Origin: DATCZS01 sp036525795
GTDB taxonomy: Bacteria; Actinomycetota; Acidimicrobiia; Spongiisociales; ZC4RG35
Assembly: GCA_036525795.1 (NCBI GenBank)
Contig: DATCZS010000148.1
Span: forward strand, 1-64,000
Length of the DNA: 64,000 nucleotides
Direction of reading: 5' to 3'
Below the pieces are notes generated by a model. It was not told the DNA's origin. It searched no databases and was given only the letters and a program-made list of their open reading frames with translations. The translations under genes and the position numbers were made by a program. This document shows, one piece after another, positions 8,666 to 17,678 of this stretch (position 1 is its first letter; each line of letters begins with the position of its first letter).

Positions 8666-10837
8666 TTGGACTGGGCCGACTCACCAGAGCTGATCGAAAT
8701 CTACCTCGCAGAGGTCGACGATCGAACCGCACGCCTCGTATCGGCCGCGTCCGAACTCTCGTCCGGCAGTCTTGGAGCGTTCGACATCGAGGACGTGATC
8801 CGCGACGCGCATACGCTCAAGGGCTCGTCGAACATGCTCGGACGAACCGAGATCGGTGCCGCCGCGGCGGCGCTCGAGCGAGGTTGGAGGGTCGTGGACG
8901 AGGTCGGGATCGAGCGCTCGCAGGGCATCGCCGAGGGGCTGGCGCTGGTCGCTGCTCTCGTCGCCGACTCGGCGCACGATGGTTCGGAGCGGACATCGCT
9001 GCAGGCGGCCGCCGTCCGGCTCACGGCCGCAGTGGACGCGCTTGCCAAGCCTGTTCCCGCCCCGGTACTCGCGGGGCACCAAGGCGGTGATGTCGCGGAC
9101 GGGCACCCACCCTCGCCAGATGCCGGTCAGGTGGGTCCGCCCATAGTGGAGCCGGTGCCCATGGGCGCAGCCCAGCACCCACCGACTCCGGGGCGCGGGG
9201 CCGGGGACGGTCCGGTCGCCCCGCACCTCGCCGATCCGACCAGTCTCGGCGGCCTGCTGGGCACCCTCACAGACGACCTGTCCGGCGCAGTGACCAGGGT
9301 CGACACCAAGGATCTCTATCGGTTGATCAACCGCGCCGTGGAGATCGGCCTCGACGCCGAGTCGCTGGCCGACCTGACCCACGTTTCATTCGAGGGGGTC
9401 GACCCCTCCAAGCTCCTGGCGGCCTGGCGGGCGCAGCTCACCCAGCTGTCCGACGAGCTCGCCGAACTCCAGAGCTGGGCGGTCGGGCTCGCCGACGTCC
9501 CGCTGCAGGACGCGGTCGAGACCTTTCCGCAGTTCGTTCGGTTCCTGGGCCGGCGGCTCGGTCGCGAGGTGAAGTTCGTGACGTCGGGAGACGACATCGA
9601 CGTGGACCGGCAGATCGTCGACGCGTTGCGTGAGCCGCTTCGCCACCTCATCGTCAATGCCATCGACCACGGGATCGAGCCTCCCGAAGAGCGGGTGGCC
9701 GGCGGCAAGCCGAAGACGGGCCTGGTTCGGTTCATGGCGGCGAAGAAGGACGACCGCCTGGTGATCACCGTCGCAGACGACGGGCGCGGAGTCGACTGGA
9801 GGGCCGTGACGAGGGCGGCGGCAGCCCGGGGTCTGGGGCGGCAGCGCTCCGAACTGATGGCCCACCTGTTCCGTCCCGGCTTCTCGACGGTGGTGGAACC
9901 CAACGACTTTTCGGGAACCGGCGAGGGGCTCACGCTGGTGGCCGACGCGGTCGATCGGATCGGCGGCTCGGTGCTGATCGGGAGCCGGGAAGGCCAGGGG
10001 ACCGCCGTTCGCATCGACGTCCCCATCTCGCTGGTTCTGCAGAACATCGTCATCATCGCCGGTGACGATCAGTTCTTCGGAGTCAGCGAGCCGACCGTCA
10101 AGGGAACCATCTCGCTCGAGACGGCGTCGGTTCGCTTCGGCGAGGTGGGGCGCGTCCTGGTCCACGAAGGAGAAGACATCCCGATCGTGTCCTTCGCCCG
10201 GGCGGTGGGCCTCGGTGATTCCGGACCCGAGAACGAAGGTCTGGTCCTCAACACCAGGTACGGGCTGGTGGTGGTGGCGGTGGAGGAGATCGTCGATCGA
10301 CGACGCGTTGCGGTCAAGAGCCTCGGTCCCATCCTGGACGGCGCCGATCACATCACCGGGGCCGCCTTCGTCGGGGGCGGGGAGGTGCTGGTCGTCGTCG
10401 ATCACAACTACCTGGGGGCCCAGGCGCGGCGGCCGGAGGCGCTGCACGGAGTGAGGCCGAGGATTCTCGTCGTGGACGACTCCGCCGGCGTACGCCAGCT
10501 GATCTCGGCCACCCTCAGGGGCAAGGGGTTCGATGTCACCGTCGCTCCCGGGGCCCGTGAGGCGGTGAGGGAGATCGCCCAAACCCACTTCGACGCGCTG
10601 ATCGTCGACTACGCCATGCCCAAGTCCGACGGTGTGGAACTGGTCAAGGGTCTCCGGCTCAACGGGATCGTCCAGCCGATCATCATGGTGTCCGGGGTGG
10701 CGGACGAGTCGGACAAGGCCGCGGCATGGGAGGCGGGGGTCGATGCGTACCTCGACAAGTACGACCTGCGGCGGGGATCGCTCACGACCACCATCCGGCG
10801 CCTGCTCGAAGCAGGGAACGGCCGTGAGGCGCGCTGA
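8666..10837 (+). CDS. CheA-like hybrid kinase: Hpt, HATPase, CheW-like and receiver domains
   Basis: A 723-residue soluble kinase. The Hpt domain carries the phospho-histidine in DAHTLKGSSNMLG; starting from the TTG at 8666 it is His49, close to His48 of classical CheA. A Pro-rich linker precedes a dimerisation helix pair and a CheA-type ATPase with HLIVNAIDHGIEPPEER (N box), DDGRGVD (G1) and LFRPGFST (F box). A CheW/P5-like region follows. The C-terminus is a receiver (VVDDSAG, phospho-Asp648 in LIVDYAMPKSDG). I prefer TTG over the GTG at 8645 because GGAGG lies 4 nt before it. No receptors, cheW, cheB/R or flagellar genes are nearby, so it probably controls something other than flagellar motility (perhaps pili or gene expression). 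A sensor kinase follows 44 nt later. Confidence 0.88.
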   Translation: MDWADSPELIEIYLAEVDDRTARLVSAASELSSGSLGAFDIEDVIRDAHTLKGSSNMLGRTEIGAAAAALERGWRVVDEVGIERSQGIAEGLALVAALVADSAHDGSERTSLQAAAVRLTAAVDALAKPVPAPVLAGHQGGDVADGHPPSPDAGQVGPPIVEPVPMGAAQHPPTPGRGAGDGPVAPHLADPTSLGGLLGTLTDDLSGAVTRVDTKDLYRLINRAVEIGLDAESLADLTHVSFEGVDPSKLLAAWRAQLTQLSDELAELQSWAVGLADVPLQDAVETFPQFVRFLGRRLGREVKFVTSGDDIDVDRQIVDALREPLRHLIVNAIDHGIEPPEERVAGGKPKTGLVRFMAAKKDDRLVITVADDGRGVDWRAVTRAAAARGLGRQRSELMAHLFRPGFSTVVEPNDFSGTGEGLTLVADAVDRIGGSVLIGSREGQGTAVRIDVPISLVLQNIVIIAGDDQFFGVSEPTVKGTISLETASVRFGEVGRVLVHEGEDIPIVSFARAVGLGDSGPENEGLVLNTRYGLVVVAVEEIVDRRRVAVKSLGPILDGADHITGAAFVGGGEVLVVVDHNYLGAQARRPEALHGVRPRILVVDDSAGVRQLISATLRGKGFDVTVAPGAREAVREIAQTHFDALIVDYAMPKSDGVELVKGLRLNGIVQPIIMVSGVADESDKAAAWEAGVDAYLDKYDLRRGSLTTTIRRLLEAGNGREAR

Positions 10838-10866
10838 GGCCCAGGTGGCCGAGTTCGGCCCGTTGC

Positions 10867-10872
10867 TAGCGT
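10867..10872 (+). promoter_or_regulatory. -10-like box before the sensor kinase
   Basis: TAGCGT lies 9 nt before the ATG at 10882 with no ribosome binding site between, so a near-leaderless transcript separate from the upstream kinase is possible. Confidence 0.35.
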
Positions 10873-10881
10873 GAGCGGCGT

Positions 10882-11760
10882 ATGAACCCGTCACTCATCG
10901 CCGCAGCCGGGCTGGTGGTGGTCTCGATCGGGCTGCTCCTCTCCACGCTGCGGGTGACCGTCCGCTGGCGGCACAAGGTGGCCGACGCGGAGCGTGAACG
11001 CGATATGGCCAATGTGATGAAGAACGACTTCGTGGCGATGGTCAGCCATGAGCTCCGGACCCCGCTCACGTCGATCGCCGGCTTCGCCGAGACCCTGGAA
11101 GCGGGCTGGCGGGACCTCGACCCCGGAGAGATCGACGAGTTCCTCGAGATCATCACCAAGCAGGCCCACTATCTCAGCGAGCTCGTGGAGGACATCCTGG
11201 TGATCCCGAGGCTCGAGGCAGGAAGGCTGCGGTTCTTCCCGGAGATGTTCGACCTCTCGGATCTGGTGCACGAGGTGTCAGCGCTCATCTTCCCGCCCGG
11301 CGGAGACGTGGCGGCCTCCGTCACCGTCCCCGGCGGTGTGCGGGCGTGGGGAGATGCCCGCCGGACCCAGCAGGTGATCAGGAACCTGATGGAGAACGCC
11401 AGGAAGTACGGAGGCAACCAGGTGCTGGTGGAAGGCTTCCCCCATGGCGAGCATTTCGTGTTGATCGTCTCCGACAACGGCACCGGTGTGCCCGAGACCC
11501 ACACGAAGGTGATCTTCGAGCAGTTCGAGCAGATGTCGAAGGGCGACAGCCGGTCGTCGTCGGGGATCGGGCTCGGTCTCCCCATCGCCCGGCGTCTGGC
11601 GAGGGCGATGGGCGGAGATGTGTGGTACGAACGCCGCTTCCCGACGGGATCGAGGTTCTGTTTCTCGATCACGCTGACGCCGGAGGCCCACGATCGGATC
11701 ATGGCCGAGCAGCAGGCGGCCGAGAACGAGCGCGTCGACACGTCGCTGGTGGGCCGCTGA
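10882..11760 (+). CDS. Membrane-anchored sensor histidine kinase
   Basis: A 292-residue kinase with one N-terminal membrane helix (about residues 5-25), a short coiled linker, a HisKA domain with His56 in VSHELRTPL, and a HATPase_c domain with NLMENARKYGG, DNGTGVP and GIGLGLPIARRL. It has no periplasmic sensor domain, so it may sense membrane state or act with a partner. The nearest plausible receiver is the REC domain fused to the CheA-like protein upstream; that pairing is inference from adjacency. Confidence 0.87.
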   Translation: MNPSLIAAAGLVVVSIGLLLSTLRVTVRWRHKVADAERERDMANVMKNDFVAMVSHELRTPLTSIAGFAETLEAGWRDLDPGEIDEFLEIITKQAHYLSELVEDILVIPRLEAGRLRFFPEMFDLSDLVHEVSALIFPPGGDVAASVTVPGGVRAWGDARRTQQVIRNLMENARKYGGNQVLVEGFPHGEHFVLIVSDNGTGVPETHTKVIFEQFEQMSKGDSRSSSGIGLGLPIARRLARAMGGDVWYERRFPTGSRFCFSITLTPEAHDRIMAEQQAAENERVDTSLVGR

Positions 11761-11795
11761 TCACACCCATGTGATTCTTGGCCGGCGGGATCCGG

Positions 11796-11801
11796 TACAG
11801 T
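11796..11801 (+). promoter_or_regulatory. -10 box, leaderless pcrA
   Basis: TACAGT ends 7 nt before the GTG start of the helicase gene, with no Shine-Dalgarno sequence between. This matches the leaderless pattern seen throughout the window. Confidence 0.6.
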
Positions 11802-11808
11802 CGACGTC

Positions 11809-14046
11809 GTGCAGACGGAGTGGTTCCACACCGAGTGGTTGAGCGACGACGTCCCGACCGAGTCCGCCCTCTTCGCCGATCTCAATCCGGTGCAGCGGGA
11901 GGCAGTCGCCGCCACCGAGGGTCCGGTGCTGGTCGTGGCCGGAGCGGGATCCGGGAAGACCAGGGTGCTCACCTACCGGATCGCACATCTGATCCGTGAC
12001 CTCAAGGTGCCGCCCCAGGCGTTGCTGGCGATCACGTTCACCAACAAGGCCGCGAACGAGATGAAAGAGCGGGTGGGAGCCCTGGTGAAGGGCGCCGTCG
12101 GCTCCATGTGGGTGTCCACCTTCCACTCGGCCTGTGTCCGGATCCTGCGCAGAGAAGCCAGCCGCTTCGGGTACCGCTCCGGGTTCTCGATCTACGACGA
12201 GGCCGACTCGCTCCGGCTCGTCACCCAGTGCCTGAAGGACCTCGACCTCGACTCGAAGCGCTTCCCGCCGCGCACGATCCGGGCGTCGATCTCCAACGCC
12301 AAGAACGAGCTGATCGACTACGAGACGTTCGCCTCGACCGGAGAAGGCTTCTTCCACGAACAGGTGGCGGACGTCTACCGGCTGTACCAGCAGCGGCTGC
12401 TCGAGGCGTCGGCGATGGACTTCGACGATCTTCTGATGGTCACCGTCGAGCTGTTCGGCGCCTTCCCCGAGGTGCTGTCCCAGTATCAACAGCGGTTCCG
12501 GTACGTGCTGGTCGACGAGTACCAGGACACGAATCGCGCCCAGTACACCCTGGTCCGCCAGCTGACCGACGTTCACCGGAACCTGTGCGTGGTGGGAGAC
12601 AGCGACCAGTCGATCTACCGGTGGCGGGGAGCGGACGTCCGCAACATCCTCGACTTCGAAAAGGACTACCCCGACGCCCGGGTCATCGTCCTCGAGCAGA
12701 ACTACCGGTCCACCGGCATCATCCTGGACGCGGCCAACGCCGTCATCGCCAACAACCCCCGCCGCCAGCAGAAGCGGCTGTGGAGCGACCGGGGCAGGGG
12801 CGGGCCGATCACCCGGTTCGAAGGCGAGGACGAACACGACGAGGCCGGGTTCGTGGCCGACCAGGTCGACGCTCTGGCGGACGAGGGCTTCGCCGCCTCC
12901 GACGTCGCCGTCTTCTATCGGACCAACGCGCAGTCGCGGGTCATCGAGGACGTGTTCGTCCGCCGCGGGCTCCCGTACACGGTGGTGGGGAGCGTCAAGT
13001 TCTACGAGCGGCGCGAGGTCAAAGACGCGATGGCCTATCTGCGGGCGATCGTGAACCCCGACGACCAGGTTGCGGTCAAGCGCATCATCAACGAGCCCAA
13101 GAGGGGCATCGGTGACACCACCATCGCCCACGTCGATCGCTTCTCCCAGCGGCACGGTGTGACCTTCTTCGAGGGCCTGGGGCGGGCCGCCGAGATCGAT
13201 GCGCTCAACGCGGGCGCGGTGCGGCGGATCCAGGAGTTCCTCGGAGTCATGGAGACCCTCTCCGCCGCCGCCGCCGAGGGGGTGGGAAACGCCGTGCGCG
13301 CCGTCATCACGGACACCGGATACGCCGCTGCGCTCGAGGCCGAGCGGTCCATCGAGGCGCTCGGCCGGCTCGAGAACCTGCGCGAGCTGGAGTCTGTGGC
13401 AGCCGAGTTCGAGTCGGTGAACGAGGGCAGCGTCATCGACGAGGAGGCCTTCGACGACCTCGGCTCCGAACGGCGTCTCGAGCTGTTCCTCGAACAGACC
13501 GCCCTCGTGTCGGACATCGACGAGTTCGACGAGGGGGCAGGAGCGGTCACCCTCATGACGCTGCACACCGCCAAGGGCCTCGAGTTCCCCGTGGTGTTCC
13601 TGGTGGGCATGGAGGACGGGGTCTTCCCTCACATGCGATCGCTGGGCGAGCCCGCCGAGATGGAGGAAGAGCGGCGGCTGGCGTACGTGGGGATCACCCG
13701 GGCGCAGGACAGGCTCTATCTGACGTCGGCGTGGAGCCGGACGCTGTGGGGCGGCACCAACTACAACCCGCCGAGCAGGTTCTTCAAAGAGATCCCGGGT
13801 GAGCTGATCGAACTGGCGGGAAAGCGAACCCAGAAAGGCGGGGGCGGTCGTCCGGCGCCGACGCCCGTCTCCACGGTGAGCGCCTCCGACATCGCGGCGG
13901 GGGATCGGGTGCGTCACGACAAGTGGGGGCCGGGCACCGTGGTCGAGGTCGTCGGCGGGGGAGACAGGGCCGAGGCGGTGGTCAACTTCGACTCGCTCGG
14001 CCGCAAGCGACTCCTTCTCGCCTGGGCGCCGCTCGAGAAGGCCTGA
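11809..14046 (+). CDS. pcrA: ATP-dependent DNA helicase PcrA/UvrD
   Basis: A 745-residue SF1A 3'-5' helicase for nucleotide-excision repair, mismatch repair and removal of blocked complexes. Walker A is VVAGAGSGKT near residue 45, Walker B DEYQDTN near 235, then VGDSDQSIYRWRGAD, TLHTAKGLEFPVVF and RLAYVGITRAQ for the later motifs. The last 50 residues (GDRVRHDKWGPGTVVE through LLLAWAPLEK) form the Tudor-like tail that in PcrA/UvrD binds RNA polymerase. The GTG start is supported by alignment of the N-terminal Q-motif region (LNPVQREAV) and by TACAGT 7 nt upstream. It is convergent with tal, 9 nt apart. Confidence 0.97.
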   Translation: MQTEWFHTEWLSDDVPTESALFADLNPVQREAVAATEGPVLVVAGAGSGKTRVLTYRIAHLIRDLKVPPQALLAITFTNKAANEMKERVGALVKGAVGSMWVSTFHSACVRILRREASRFGYRSGFSIYDEADSLRLVTQCLKDLDLDSKRFPPRTIRASISNAKNELIDYETFASTGEGFFHEQVADVYRLYQQRLLEASAMDFDDLLMVTVELFGAFPEVLSQYQQRFRYVLVDEYQDTNRAQYTLVRQLTDVHRNLCVVGDSDQSIYRWRGADVRNILDFEKDYPDARVIVLEQNYRSTGIILDAANAVIANNPRRQQKRLWSDRGRGGPITRFEGEDEHDEAGFVADQVDALADEGFAASDVAVFYRTNAQSRVIEDVFVRRGLPYTVVGSVKFYERREVKDAMAYLRAIVNPDDQVAVKRIINEPKRGIGDTTIAHVDRFSQRHGVTFFEGLGRAAEIDALNAGAVRRIQEFLGVMETLSAAAAEGVGNAVRAVITDTGYAAALEAERSIEALGRLENLRELESVAAEFESVNEGSVIDEEAFDDLGSERRLELFLEQTALVSDIDEFDEGAGAVTLMTLHTAKGLEFPVVFLVGMEDGVFPHMRSLGEPAEMEEERRLAYVGITRAQDRLYLTSAWSRTLWGGTNYNPPSRFFKEIPGELIELAGKRTQKGGGGRPAPTPVSTVSASDIAAGDRVRHDKWGPGTVVEVVGGGDRAEAVVNFDSLGRKRLLLAWAPLEKA

Positions 14047-14055
14047 GACCAGGAC

Positions 14056-15180
14056 TCAGATCCGGCGGTTCCCTGGCCGGTGACCGGCCGCTTTGCGTTC
14101 GACGTCTGCGAGCAGATCCCGCCACGATGCGATGAACTTGCCGACCCCTTCGTCTTCGAGCACCTGGACCACGTCGCCGTAGTCGATGCCGGCGGACGTC
14201 AGCGCCTCCAGGGCGTTGGTGGCGTCTGCGAATTCCTCCGGTCCCATGATCGGCGCCGGATCGTGCCCATGATCCTGGTAGGCGTCGATCGTCGGAAGCG
14301 GCATGGTGTTCACTGTGTGGGGAGCGATCAGCCGCTCGACGTAGAGAATGTCGGAGTATTCGTCGTTCTTCGTCGACGTCGAGGCCCACAGCGGCCGCTG
14401 CACCCGCGCCCCCGCCGCCACCAGCCCCCTCCAGCGCTCGCCGCGGAACGTGTCCAGGAACGAGGCGTATGCGGCTCGGGCGTTGGCCACCGCCGCGGAT
14501 CCGCGCAGGGCGAGCGCCTGCTCGGTTCCGATCGCCTCGAGCCGGGAGTCCACTTCGGTGTCGAACCGCGACACGAAGAACGATGCCACAGACGCCACCG
14601 AGGCGATCTCGCCTCCGGCGGCGCCGAACCGCTCGAGCCCGGTCAGGTACGCCTCCATCACCCGGGCATAGCGTTCCAGGGAGAAGATGAGCGTGACGTT
14701 GATCGAGATCCCTTCGCCGATCAATGCCGCGATCGCCGGGATGCCCTCCGGCGTGGCCGGCACCTTGACCAGGACGTTGGGACGATCGATCCGCTTCACC
14801 CACGCCCGGGCCTCGGCCACCGTCTTTTCGGTGTCGTGGGCGAGCTCGGGGTCCACCTCGACCGAGACGTGGCCGTCGCGGCCTCCGGTTCGCTCCCACA
14901 CGGGCCGCAAGGTGTCACAGGCGCGCTGCAGATCGCGGGTCATGAGGGCCGCAACGATCTCTTCGACGGAGGCATCGTCCTGGGCCAGCTCGATGAGCTG
15001 GTCGTCGTAGTCCGCGGACCCCACGATGGCGGCGGCGAAGATCGAAGGGTTGGACGTCACGCCGGTGACCGCGTCGTCGCGGATGCGACGGTCCAGTTCT
15101 CCGGAATCGAGCATCGCTCGGGAGATCTGATCGGACCACACCGACTGGCCGGCGGCGGCAACGGCGGAAAGTTTGGACAT
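14056..15180 (-). CDS. tal: Transaldolase
   Basis: Pentose-phosphate-pathway enzyme moving a dihydroxyacetone unit between sugar phosphates. The 374-residue length matches the long actinobacterial/cyanobacterial type. GVTSNPSIF near the N-terminus and the Schiff-base lysine Lys139 in NVLVKVPATPEG are diagnostic. I start at the ATG at 15180 rather than further upstream because AGGAG lies 8 nt before it and the upstream residues are Arg/Pro-rich noise. The TAGGTT box at 15210-15215 would give a 5' leader of about 23 nt. Confidence 0.96.
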   Translation of the reverse strand: MSKLSAVAAAGQSVWSDQISRAMLDSGELDRRIRDDAVTGVTSNPSIFAAAIVGSADYDDQLIELAQDDASVEEIVAALMTRDLQRACDTLRPVWERTGGRDGHVSVEVDPELAHDTEKTVAEARAWVKRIDRPNVLVKVPATPEGIPAIAALIGEGISINVTLIFSLERYARVMEAYLTGLERFGAAGGEIASVASVASFFVSRFDTEVDSRLEAIGTEQALALRGSAAVANARAAYASFLDTFRGERWRGLVAAGARVQRPLWASTSTKNDEYSDILYVERLIAPHTVNTMPLPTIDAYQDHGHDPAPIMGPEEFADATNALEALTSAGIDYGDVVQVLEDEGVGKFIASWRDLLADVERKAAGHRPGNRRI

Positions 15181-15209
15181 GGGCCGGGCTCCTGGTCTGC
15201 GTCGACGCC

Positions 15210-15215
15210 AACCTA
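15210..15215 (-). promoter_or_regulatory. -10 box of tal
   Basis: On the minus strand TAGGTT lies about 30 nt before the tal ATG, with AGGAG correctly placed in the resulting leader. Unlike many genes here, tal would have a conventional ribosome binding site. Confidence 0.45.
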
Positions 15216-15226
15216 GCCACGCGCAC

Positions 15227-15275
15227 GGGGCTGCGAGCACGAATCACCCGTGGCGCCAACCGTGCGTGCAGCCCC
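15227..15275. repeat. Imperfect inverted repeat upstream of tal
   Basis: GGGGCTGC (15227-15234) pairs with GCAGCCCC (15268-15275), and inside it GCACG pairs with CGTGC, separated by a 2x2 mismatch, with a 19-nt loop. It lies in the 244-nt gap between the tal start and the aminotransferase stop, which otherwise shows no gene. There is no U-tract. It could terminate the aminotransferase transcript or bind a regulator of tal; neither is shown. Confidence 0.35.
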
Positions 15276-15424
15276 GCCCCGGTGCGTTCCGACCCGAACC
15301 CGGCTCGTCGTCGGCCCCGGGGCCGTAGACGGCATGGGCCGGCCCACCGCGGTCCAGAAATCGCCGGATTCCGACGGCCCTGCCGCCACATGGCGACGTG
15401 AGGAGCCGACCGGTCGGCGCCGGG

Positions 15425-16537
15425 TCAGGAGAGCTCGTCGATGGCGCCGAGCAGTCTGTCCGCCGCCTCGACCGTGGCGCCGTAGCCCATCATTCCGATG
15501 CGCCAGATCTTGCCGGCGAGCGATCCCAGGCCGGAGCCGATCTCGATCCGGTACCGGTCGAGCAGCCGGTCGCGAACCGAGGCGTCGTCCACTCCCTCGG
15601 GGAGGATTGCCGAAGTCAGCTGGGGAAGGCGATGTGGCTGATCGGCGAGCATGCCGTAGCCGCGTTCCATCAACCCGGCCTGAAGGTGGGCGCCCGCCCG
15701 GGCGTGACGGGCCCACGTCTCTTCCAGTCCCTCCTCGAGGACCAGTCGCACACCCTCGTGGAGGGCGTACACCATCGAGATCGGCGCCGTGTGGTGATAG
15801 GCGCGACGCGACGATCCGGCGTCCCAGTATCCGGCGAGCAGAGTGACGTCGAGGTACCACGAACGGACGGGCGTTGCACGGCTCCGGGCCCGTTCGACCG
15901 CCCGGTCGGAGAACGTGATGGGGGCGAGACCTGGAGGCACGCTGAGGCATTTCTGGGTGCCCGAATAGCAGACGTCGATGCCCCAGGCGTCGACCTCGAG
16001 GGGGATCCCGCCGAGGCCGGTCACCGAGTCGACGATGATGATCGGGTCGGACCCGAGCGCCTGCCGCAGTTCCTCGACCGGCTGGCGCGCCCCGGTGGAT
16101 GTCTCGGCGTGGACCACTGCGACGATGCGGGCGTCGTGGCGTCGCGCCGCCTCGGCCAGAACCTCGGTGGGGATGGCCGAGCCCCACTCGGCCTCGACCG
16201 GGATCGGTTCTCCTCCTGCCCGGCGAACCTCTTCGGCGATCCTTCCCCCGAACACGCCGTTCACACCCACCACGACCCGATCCCCTGGCTCCACCATGTT
16301 CAAGACCGAGGCTTCCATGCCGGCCGACCCGGTTCCCGATACGGGGAAGGTCATGCGGTTCGCCGTTCGGAAGAGCGCCCGGAGCCCGTCGCCGACCTCG
16401 TCCATGATCGCGATGAACTCCGGATCGAGGTGCCCGACCACCGGGCGACTCAGCGCCTCGAGCACCTGGGGAGGCACGGGTGAAGGCCCGGGGCCGTGCA
16501 GATGTCGGGTGAGTTCTTCGTTGCTGCGTGCTCTCAT
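15425..16537 (-). CDS. Class V aminotransferase (serine-/alanine-glyoxylate type)
   Basis: A 370-residue PLP enzyme of the class V, fold type I family closest in layout to serine-pyruvate or alanine-glyoxylate aminotransferases. HGPGPSPVPPQVLEAL and VSGTGSAGMEA are family landmarks, and the PLP lysine is Lys196 in SGTQKCLSVPPGLAP. VDSVTGLGG holds the aspartate that pairs with the PLP ring nitrogen. The frame extends upstream, but the start at 16537 fits the family and has TACCCT 7 nt before it, suggesting a leaderless mRNA. It points towards glycine/serine or photorespiration-like carbon metabolism. No partner genes adjoin it. Confidence 0.88.
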   Translation of the reverse strand: MRARSNEELTRHLHGPGPSPVPPQVLEALSRPVVGHLDPEFIAIMDEVGDGLRALFRTANRMTFPVSGTGSAGMEASVLNMVEPGDRVVVGVNGVFGGRIAEEVRRAGGEPIPVEAEWGSAIPTEVLAEAARRHDARIVAVVHAETSTGARQPVEELRQALGSDPIIIVDSVTGLGGIPLEVDAWGIDVCYSGTQKCLSVPPGLAPITFSDRAVERARSRATPVRSWYLDVTLLAGYWDAGSSRRAYHHTAPISMVYALHEGVRLVLEEGLEETWARHARAGAHLQAGLMERGYGMLADQPHRLPQLTSAILPEGVDDASVRDRLLDRYRIEIGSGLGSLAGKIWRIGMMGYGATVEAADRLLGAIDELS

Positions 16538-16544
16538 CGGGACG

Positions 16545-16550
16545 AGGGTA
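16545..16550 (-). promoter_or_regulatory. -10 box, leaderless aminotransferase
   Basis: Minus-strand TACCCT ends 7 nt before the ATG at 16537, and no ribosome binding site lies between them. Confidence 0.55.
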
Positions 16551-16608
16551 CCGGGACAACGGCCGGCACTCCGAAGCGGGGGTGGCGCGTCCGTGCCGGG
16601 GGGCGCGG

Positions 16609-16614
16609 TACCGT
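16609..16614 (+). promoter_or_regulatory. -10 box of the first paralogous membrane protein
   Basis: TACCGT lies 10 nt before the ATG at 16625. The predicted 5' leader is only 3-4 nt, so initiation is probably leaderless or nearly so. Confidence 0.45.
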
Positions 16615-16624
16615 TCGGGATGCC

Positions 16625-17584
16625 ATGGCCGAGCTGTACGCGGGCACGCTCACATTCGAGGACGGGGGGACGGTCCCGATCGACCTCGAGTTCGACCGCG
16701 AAACACTCGGCCTGTCGACCGAGGGGAATCGAGTCGGCGCATGGCCGATCAAGTACTGCCGGGTCTCGCGCACGGGCACCGGTTCGTTTCTCCTGAGCAT
16801 CGACGGGGAGAAGGTGGTGTTCGCCCCGGACGAGGCAGACGCCTTCTCTCTGGCGGCCGCCCAGCACTTCCACGCTTCGAGCCTGGCCGATCGAATAGAT
16901 GTGATCCGGGGAACGGGAGGCCGGCATCAGGCAGATCTGCACACCGCCGTGAGGCGCGCCCCAGACGGCGAAGAGACAGAGCGACCCCGGATCGCCATCG
17001 ATTGGCGACTCATGGCCACGCTGGTCAGCGTGGCGGTTGTCGCAATCGCCGCAGGGCTGATCACGCTGGCCCGGACGGGAGACGATTCCACGGGGGTGGA
17101 GCCTGGAGCCTCACCCGTCACCACGACCACCGTCGAGCCCGCGCTGCCTGCGCTCTTCGAGCAGCGTCCGGCGGAGTTCGTCGCTGCGTGGAACGCCGCC
17201 GCCTCCGAACTGGGTGTCGAGGCGTTGATCCGGGAGCAGCTGAACGTGGGGACGTTCGAGACGGCTCTCGCTCCCTACGTGTCGTTGTTGGGCACCACCG
17301 ACGAGTCGGACGACTCGATCGCCAGCGTGGTGGTGGTGGTCGACCCGTCGGGCGACACCGAGGACGACGAGCTGGCGCTGGCGGTCCTCGGTGTGGCGAT
17401 CACGGTGGCCGACCCGGACGCCACCGGATCGCAGCGGCGGGCCGTGCTCGAGCGCCTCGGGCTCGATGTCGATCGACCGGACCTGACGGGTCTGGACGGA
17501 GAGGCGGTCTACCCGGGGGTTCGATACACCATCCAGTACTTCCCGGAGTTCAGCTCGCTGCTCTTCAGCATGATGGCTCCCTGA
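16625..17584 (+). CDS. Unknown one-TM protein, paralog A of a tandem pair
   Basis: 319 residues, no family recognised. Three parts are visible: an N-terminal beta-rich domain (residues 1-80, YAGTLTFEDGGTVPIDLEF through SIDGEKVVFAP), a membrane helix at about 125-150 (LMATLVSVAVVAIAAGLITL), then a Thr-rich linker and a C-terminal alpha/beta domain (about 175-319). With Arg residues before the helix, the N-terminal domain should be cytoplasmic and the C-terminal one outside. Both terminal domains recur in the gene at 18379-20136, for example FVAAWNA versus FVETWNA and LGLDVDRPDLTG versus LGLDVDQPNLAG. A lytic transglycosylase lies between the two, so a cell-wall or secretion role is a fair guess. 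The start at 16625 is chosen because the homology with paralog B begins there. Confidence 0.75.
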   Translation: MAELYAGTLTFEDGGTVPIDLEFDRETLGLSTEGNRVGAWPIKYCRVSRTGTGSFLLSIDGEKVVFAPDEADAFSLAAAQHFHASSLADRIDVIRGTGGRHQADLHTAVRRAPDGEETERPRIAIDWRLMATLVSVAVVAIAAGLITLARTGDDSTGVEPGASPVTTTTVEPALPALFEQRPAEFVAAWNAAASELGVEALIREQLNVGTFETALAPYVSLLGTTDESDDSIASVVVVVDPSGDTEDDELALAVLGVAITVADPDATGSQRRAVLERLGLDVDRPDLTGLDGEAVYPGVRYTIQYFPEFSSLLFSMMAP

Positions 17585-17604
17585 CCCGAACCCCCGCGAC
17601 GAGC

Positions 17605-17633
17605 TTGGCCTTGTGGGGCGATTCCGTTACGGT
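17605..17633 (+). promoter_or_regulatory. Promoter of the transglycosylase gene
   Basis: TTGGCC (17605-17610), 17 nt, then TACGGT (17628-17633) makes a credible -35/-10 pair. Transcription near 17640 leaves a leader of about 38 nt that contains the GAGGT ribosome binding site. Confidence 0.45.
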
Positions 17634-17678
17634 GTGAGTCGTTCATTGCGAACGATTCCCCCACCCTCGAGGTCGATC

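Noticed and set aside
15227..15275. The inverted repeat upstream of tal as a small RNA or intrinsic terminator
   Set aside because: The stem is interrupted, the loop is 19 nt, and there is no U-tract or promoter of its own. I list it only as a repeat.
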